From: RGIG3002 sp045546775
Lineage (GTDB): Bacteria > Bacillota > Clostridia > Lachnospirales > Lachnospiraceae
Length of the DNA stretch: 35,592 nucleotides
Direction: 5' to 3'
NCBI GenBank assembly: GCA_045546775.1
Contig: JAZQDM010000098.1
Location: 1-35,592 of the forward strand
Part shown: positions 33,288 through 35,592 of the stretch, in pieces
Layout of the letters: the number at the start of each line of letters is the position of its first letter
How positions within the stretch are numbered: position 1 is the stretch's first letter
Notes under the pieces: generated by a model
Told to the model about the DNA's origin: nothing
What the model saw: the letters and a program-made list of their open reading frames with translations, nothing else
The model's database searches: none
Translations under genes and position numbers: made by a program

Positions 33288-33617
33288 TTATTTGTCAATA
33301 ATCGCCATCATCTCAGCCGGAGTTACTATAAAATCCCTGATTGGATAATGTTTTTGATTGCCTGTCACTAAATAAGCATCATCATCTCTCTTCTCCATGG
33401 CAACCTCATAAAATACCAAGTCATCCATGTCAACCAGTATCTCACCTGTCGGTTGTGGAAACACTTCATCGTACTCTTCCAGAATGTTGTTATGATATAA
33501 TGGCACAATCTTACCATCAAACATAGCATCCAACACTCGTACTGTTGCTGCATCTGCTCGTTTTGAAAGCAACGCTGAAATGAAAACGTTTGTATCTATA
33601 ACCGCATAATACACCAT
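33288..33617 (-). CDS. PIN-domain toxin (short form)
   Basis: A 109-residue PIN-fold RNase, the probable toxin of a type II toxin-antitoxin pair. The acidic metal site can be traced: D8 (VIDTN), E47/E48 (ILEEY), D65/D66 (DMDDLVFYE) and D78-D80 (DDDAYLVTGN). Relatives of this subfamily are about 135 residues; here about 25 residues of the central helices seem missing between EEYDEVF and the DMDD segment, although every acidic motif is kept. The ATG at 33617 is preferred over GTG 33623 by spacing to AAGG. It starts 6 bases after relB-like stop. Confidence 0.8.
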   Translation of the reverse strand: MVYYAVIDTNVFISALLSKRADAATVRVLDAMFDGKIVPLYHNNILEEYDEVFPQPTGEILVDMDDLVFYEVAMEKRDDDAYLVTGNQKHYPIRDFIVTPAEMMAIIDK

Positions 33618-33623
33618 AAGCAC

Positions 33624-33920
33624 TTACCTTTTTCTTTCCACCCTAACCGCTGATATTTCAGCATTAATTTCATCCAGAGACATCTCTGGTACATCAGCCG
33701 CCTGTTCTCTCAATTCATAGAATGCATTCTTAGCCTCAGCTCTTGTGATTGTTGTTTCCGGCAATGTTGCTTCAAACGGAAGTCCCTTAACCATCTTGCT
33801 TCTGGTCATGAACATACGAAAAGCTGTTGGCAAATCCATCCCCAGTGCTTCGTAAATCTCTGCAACCTCCTGTTTTAATGCTTTATCTGCACGAAATTGA
33901 ATCAATACCTGTTCTGCCAT
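33624..33920 (-). CDS. RelB/DinJ-family antitoxin
   Basis: A 98-residue antitoxin. The N-terminal ribbon-helix-helix DNA-binding fold (VLIQFRADKALKQEVAEIYEALGMDLPTAFRMFM) is typical of RelB/DinJ. The C-terminal half is more polar and would wrap the toxin. The start at 33920 follows GAAGGAGG. It precedes the PIN gene, so antitoxin is made first. A strong promoter (33977-34005) and a palindrome (33936-33952) next to the start fit autoregulation. Confidence 0.88.
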   Translation of the reverse strand: MAEQVLIQFRADKALKQEVAEIYEALGMDLPTAFRMFMTRSKMVKGLPFEATLPETTITRAEAKNAFYELREQAADVPEMSLDEINAEISAVRVERKR

Positions 33921-33935
33921 AATGATTCCTCCTTC

Positions 33936-33952
33936 ACTATACTTTGTGTAGT
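33936..33952. promoter_or_regulatory. Palindromic operator before the relB-like gene
   Basis: ACTATAC-TTT-GTGTAGT: 7-base arms with one mismatch, 16 bases upstream of the antitoxin start and downstream of the promoter. This is the expected place for binding by the ribbon-helix-helix antitoxin or its complex with the toxin. Confidence 0.5.
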
Positions 33953-33976
33953 TGTTTTGCATGTGTTTGTAATATT

Positions 33977-34005
33977 ATTATATGTCAAAATTGAAAATTT
34001 ATCAA
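33977..34005 (-). promoter_or_regulatory. Strong promoter for the toxin-antitoxin operon
   Basis: On the minus strand: -35 TTGATA (34005-34000), 17-base spacer, perfect -10 TATAAT (33982-33977). One mismatch from consensus overall. It lies 56 bases before the relB-like start, with the palindrome in between. Confidence 0.75.
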
Positions 34006-34029
34006 TATGGTTACTGAATTGTATAACGC

Positions 34030-34070
34030 AAAAATCCCACTATCTACATTTCTGTAAATAGTGGGATAAA
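34030..34070 (-). terminator. Intrinsic terminator of ppdK
   Basis: Stem ATCCCACTAT (34034-34043) / ATAGTGGGAT (34058-34067), extended by TACA/TGTA. On the minus strand it ends in TTTTTG. It lies about 45 bases past the ppdK stop and separates ppdK from the toxin-antitoxin promoter. Confidence 0.85.
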
Positions 34071-34113
34071 AATCTTATTTTTTATTCTTTTGCTTTACAA
34101 ATAATATCTTTAA

Positions 34114-35592
34114 TTATTTGCTAGCGATAGCTGCCTGAGCTGCTGCAAGTCTAGCGATCGGCACACGGAACGGTGAACAGGAAACATAGTCCAAACCGAT
34201 CTTGTGGCAGAATTCTACGGATGAAGGATCTCCACCGTGCTCACCACAGATACCTACGTGTAAGTTGCTGTTTACCGGTTTTCCTAATTTGATTGCCATT
34301 TCCATCAACTGACCAACACCAGTCTGGTCTAATTTAGCAAACGGATCGTTTTCGAAGATCTTTGTATCATAGTAAGCATCTAAGAACTTACCAGCGTCAT
34401 CACGAGAGAATCCGTATGTCATCTGTGTTAAGTCGTTTGTACCGAAGCAGAAGAAGTCAGCTTCTTTAGCAATTTCAGCTGCAGTTAAGCAAGCACGAGG
34501 AATTTCCATCATAGTACCTACTTCGTATGCTAATTCAACGCCTGCTGCTGCGATTTCAGCATCTGCTGTTTCTACTACTACTTTCTTAACGTATGCTAAT
34601 TCTTTTGCATCACAAGAAAGCGGAATCATGATTTCCGGTTTTACGCTCCAGTCAGCGTGTGCTTTCTGAACGTTGATAGCTGCACGGATAACAGCTTTTG
34701 TCTGCATTTTAGCAATTTCCGGATAAGTTACAGCAAGACGAAGTCCTCTGTGACCCATCATCGGGTTGAATTCATGTAAAGAAGAAATGATAGCTTTGAT
34801 TTCTTCTACAGATTTGCCTTGTGCGTCAGCAAGTTTCTTGATGTCAGCTTCTTCTGTCGGAACGAACTCATGAAGTGGCGGATCTAAGAAACGGATAGTA
34901 ACCGGGTTACCTTCCAAAGCTTCGAATAATCCTTCGAAGTCTCCCTGCTGGTAAGGAAGAATCTTATCTAATGCTGCTTCTCTTTCTTCTACTGTATCAG
35001 AACAGATCATTTCACGGAATGCTGCAATTCTGTCTTCTTCGAAGAACATATGCTCTGTACGGCAAAGACCGATACCTTCTGCACCGAGTTCACGAGCTTT
35101 TTTAGCATCTGCCGGTGTATCAGCATTTGTTCTAACTTTAAGTGTTCTGTATTTGTCAGCCCAAGCCATAATTCTACCGAATTCACCTGCGATCTGAGCA
35201 TCTACTGTCGGGATGATACCACCGTAGATGTTACCTGTTGTACCATCGATAGAGATTTCAGAACCTTCAACGAATGTCTGGCCAGCTAATGTAAATTTCT
35301 TGTTTTCTTCGTCCATGTTGATGTCACCACAACCGGAAACACAGCATGTACCCATACCACGAGCTACTACAGCAGCGTGAGATGTCATACCACCACGAAC
35401 TGTCAAGATACCCTGAGCAGCTTTCATACCTGTGATATCTTCTGGAGATGTTTCAAGACGTACTAATACGACTTTTTCTCCTCTTTCAGCCCAAGCTACA
35501 GCATCATCAGCTGTAAATACTACTTTACCGCAAGCAGCACCTGGTGAAGCACCAAGACCTCTTCCGAGTGGTGTAGCAGCTTTTAAAGCAGC
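34114..35592 (-). CDS. ppdK: Pyruvate, phosphate dikinase (partial, N-terminus outside window)
   Basis: 492 residues are present, the C-terminal part of an enzyme of about 880. It interconverts pyruvate, ATP and phosphate with phosphoenolpyruvate, AMP and pyrophosphate, a central glycolytic or anaplerotic step in many anaerobes. The mobile phosphohistidine domain holds the catalytic H in GGMTSHAAVVARGMG. The PEP-binding barrel follows with LCRTEHMFFE, MMGHRGLRLA, CFGTNDLTQMTYGFSRDD and the catalytic C in VGICGEHGGDP. The frame runs off the right edge. Codon use looks more uniform than in the neighbouring genes, as in highly expressed genes. It has its own terminator. Confidence 0.97.
   Translation of the reverse strand, partial: AALKAATPLGRGLGASPGAACGKVVFTADDAVAWAERGEKVVLVRLETSPEDITGMKAAQGILTVRGGMTSHAAVVARGMGTCCVSGCGDINMDEENKKFTLAGQTFVEGSEISIDGTTGNIYGGIIPTVDAQIAGEFGRIMAWADKYRTLKVRTNADTPADAKKARELGAEGIGLCRTEHMFFEEDRIAAFREMICSDTVEEREAALDKILPYQQGDFEGLFEALEGNPVTIRFLDPPLHEFVPTEEADIKKLADAQGKSVEEIKAIISSLHEFNPMMGHRGLRLAVTYPEIAKMQTKAVIRAAINVQKAHADWSVKPEIMIPLSCDAKELAYVKKVVVETADAEIAAAGVELAYEVGTMMEIPRACLTAAEIAKEADFFCFGTNDLTQMTYGFSRDDAGKFLDAYYDTKIFENDPFAKLDQTGVGQLMEMAIKLGKPVNSNLHVGICGEHGGDPSSVEFCHKIGLDYVSCSPFRVPIARLAAAQAAIASK

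Overview
The window looks like chromosome of a motile, low-GC Gram-positive anaerobe of the Clostridia, most likely a Lachnospiraceae (Roseburia/Butyrivibrio-like) bacterium. This is inferred from AT-rich DNA with strong AGGAGG-type ribosome binding sites, lipoproteins with Gram-positive style signals, a Bacillus-type Pho box, pyruvate phosphate dikinase and TrkA/TrkH. Nearly all genes lie on the minus strand; only azlC-azlD is on the plus strand. No tRNA, rRNA, CRISPR array, transposase or phage gene was seen.

Layout, left to right. (1) 1-5440: a TPR lipoprotein cut by the left edge, then the phosphate-uptake operon pstS-pstC-pstA-pstB-phoU, read right to left from a promoter region with three TTACAT-like hexamers at exact 11-bp spacing. 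(2) 5500-9240: trkA-trkH (K+ uptake) with an HD-domain hydrolase, started from an extended -10 promoter and closed by a long hairpin terminator. (3) 9259-11646: an orphan fragment resembling the C-terminal half of HpaII-family restriction enzymes, a VanZ-like membrane protein, and divergently azlC-azlD ending in a bidirectional terminator. (4) 11660-21090: an eight-gene chemotaxis operon read right to left: PAS histidine kinase, receiver-HD-GYP protein, CheR, CheB, CheY-like receiver, CheA, CheW, chemoreceptor. (5) 21265-21491: a GC-rich island of consecutive perfect hairpins in an otherwise AT-rich gap. (6) 21504-22865: cysK behind a MIF-type tautomerase gene. (7) 22845-30160: a second signalling group: chemoreceptor with a multi-pass membrane input, a TraX-7TM-PAS-GGDEF fusion, a hybrid histidine kinase with its own receiver and Hpt, a pseudo-receiver/receiver protein, and a small membrane protein closed by a terminator. 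(8) 30190-34005: two unrecognised membrane proteins, a GNAT acetyltransferase, a DUF2185 (Imm33-like) protein and a RelB/PIN toxin-antitoxin pair with a strong promoter and palindromic operator. (9) 34030-35592: the 3' part of ppdK with its terminator.

Together the central 18 kb is signal-transduction DNA combining a complete chemosensory core (receptor, CheW, CheA, CheR, CheB, CheY) with c-di-GMP enzymes (one GGDEF, one altered HD-GYP) and two multi-step phosphorelay kinases. No flagellar genes and no CheC/CheD/CheX phosphatase are in the window. The most unusual items are the TraX-GGDEF fusion, the altered metal site of the HD-GYP protein, the MIF homologue paired with cysK, the hairpin island, the orphan HpaII-like fragment and the toxin-antitoxin-immunity-like gene string. 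All functional calls come from reading sequence and family knowledge; no database search was run.
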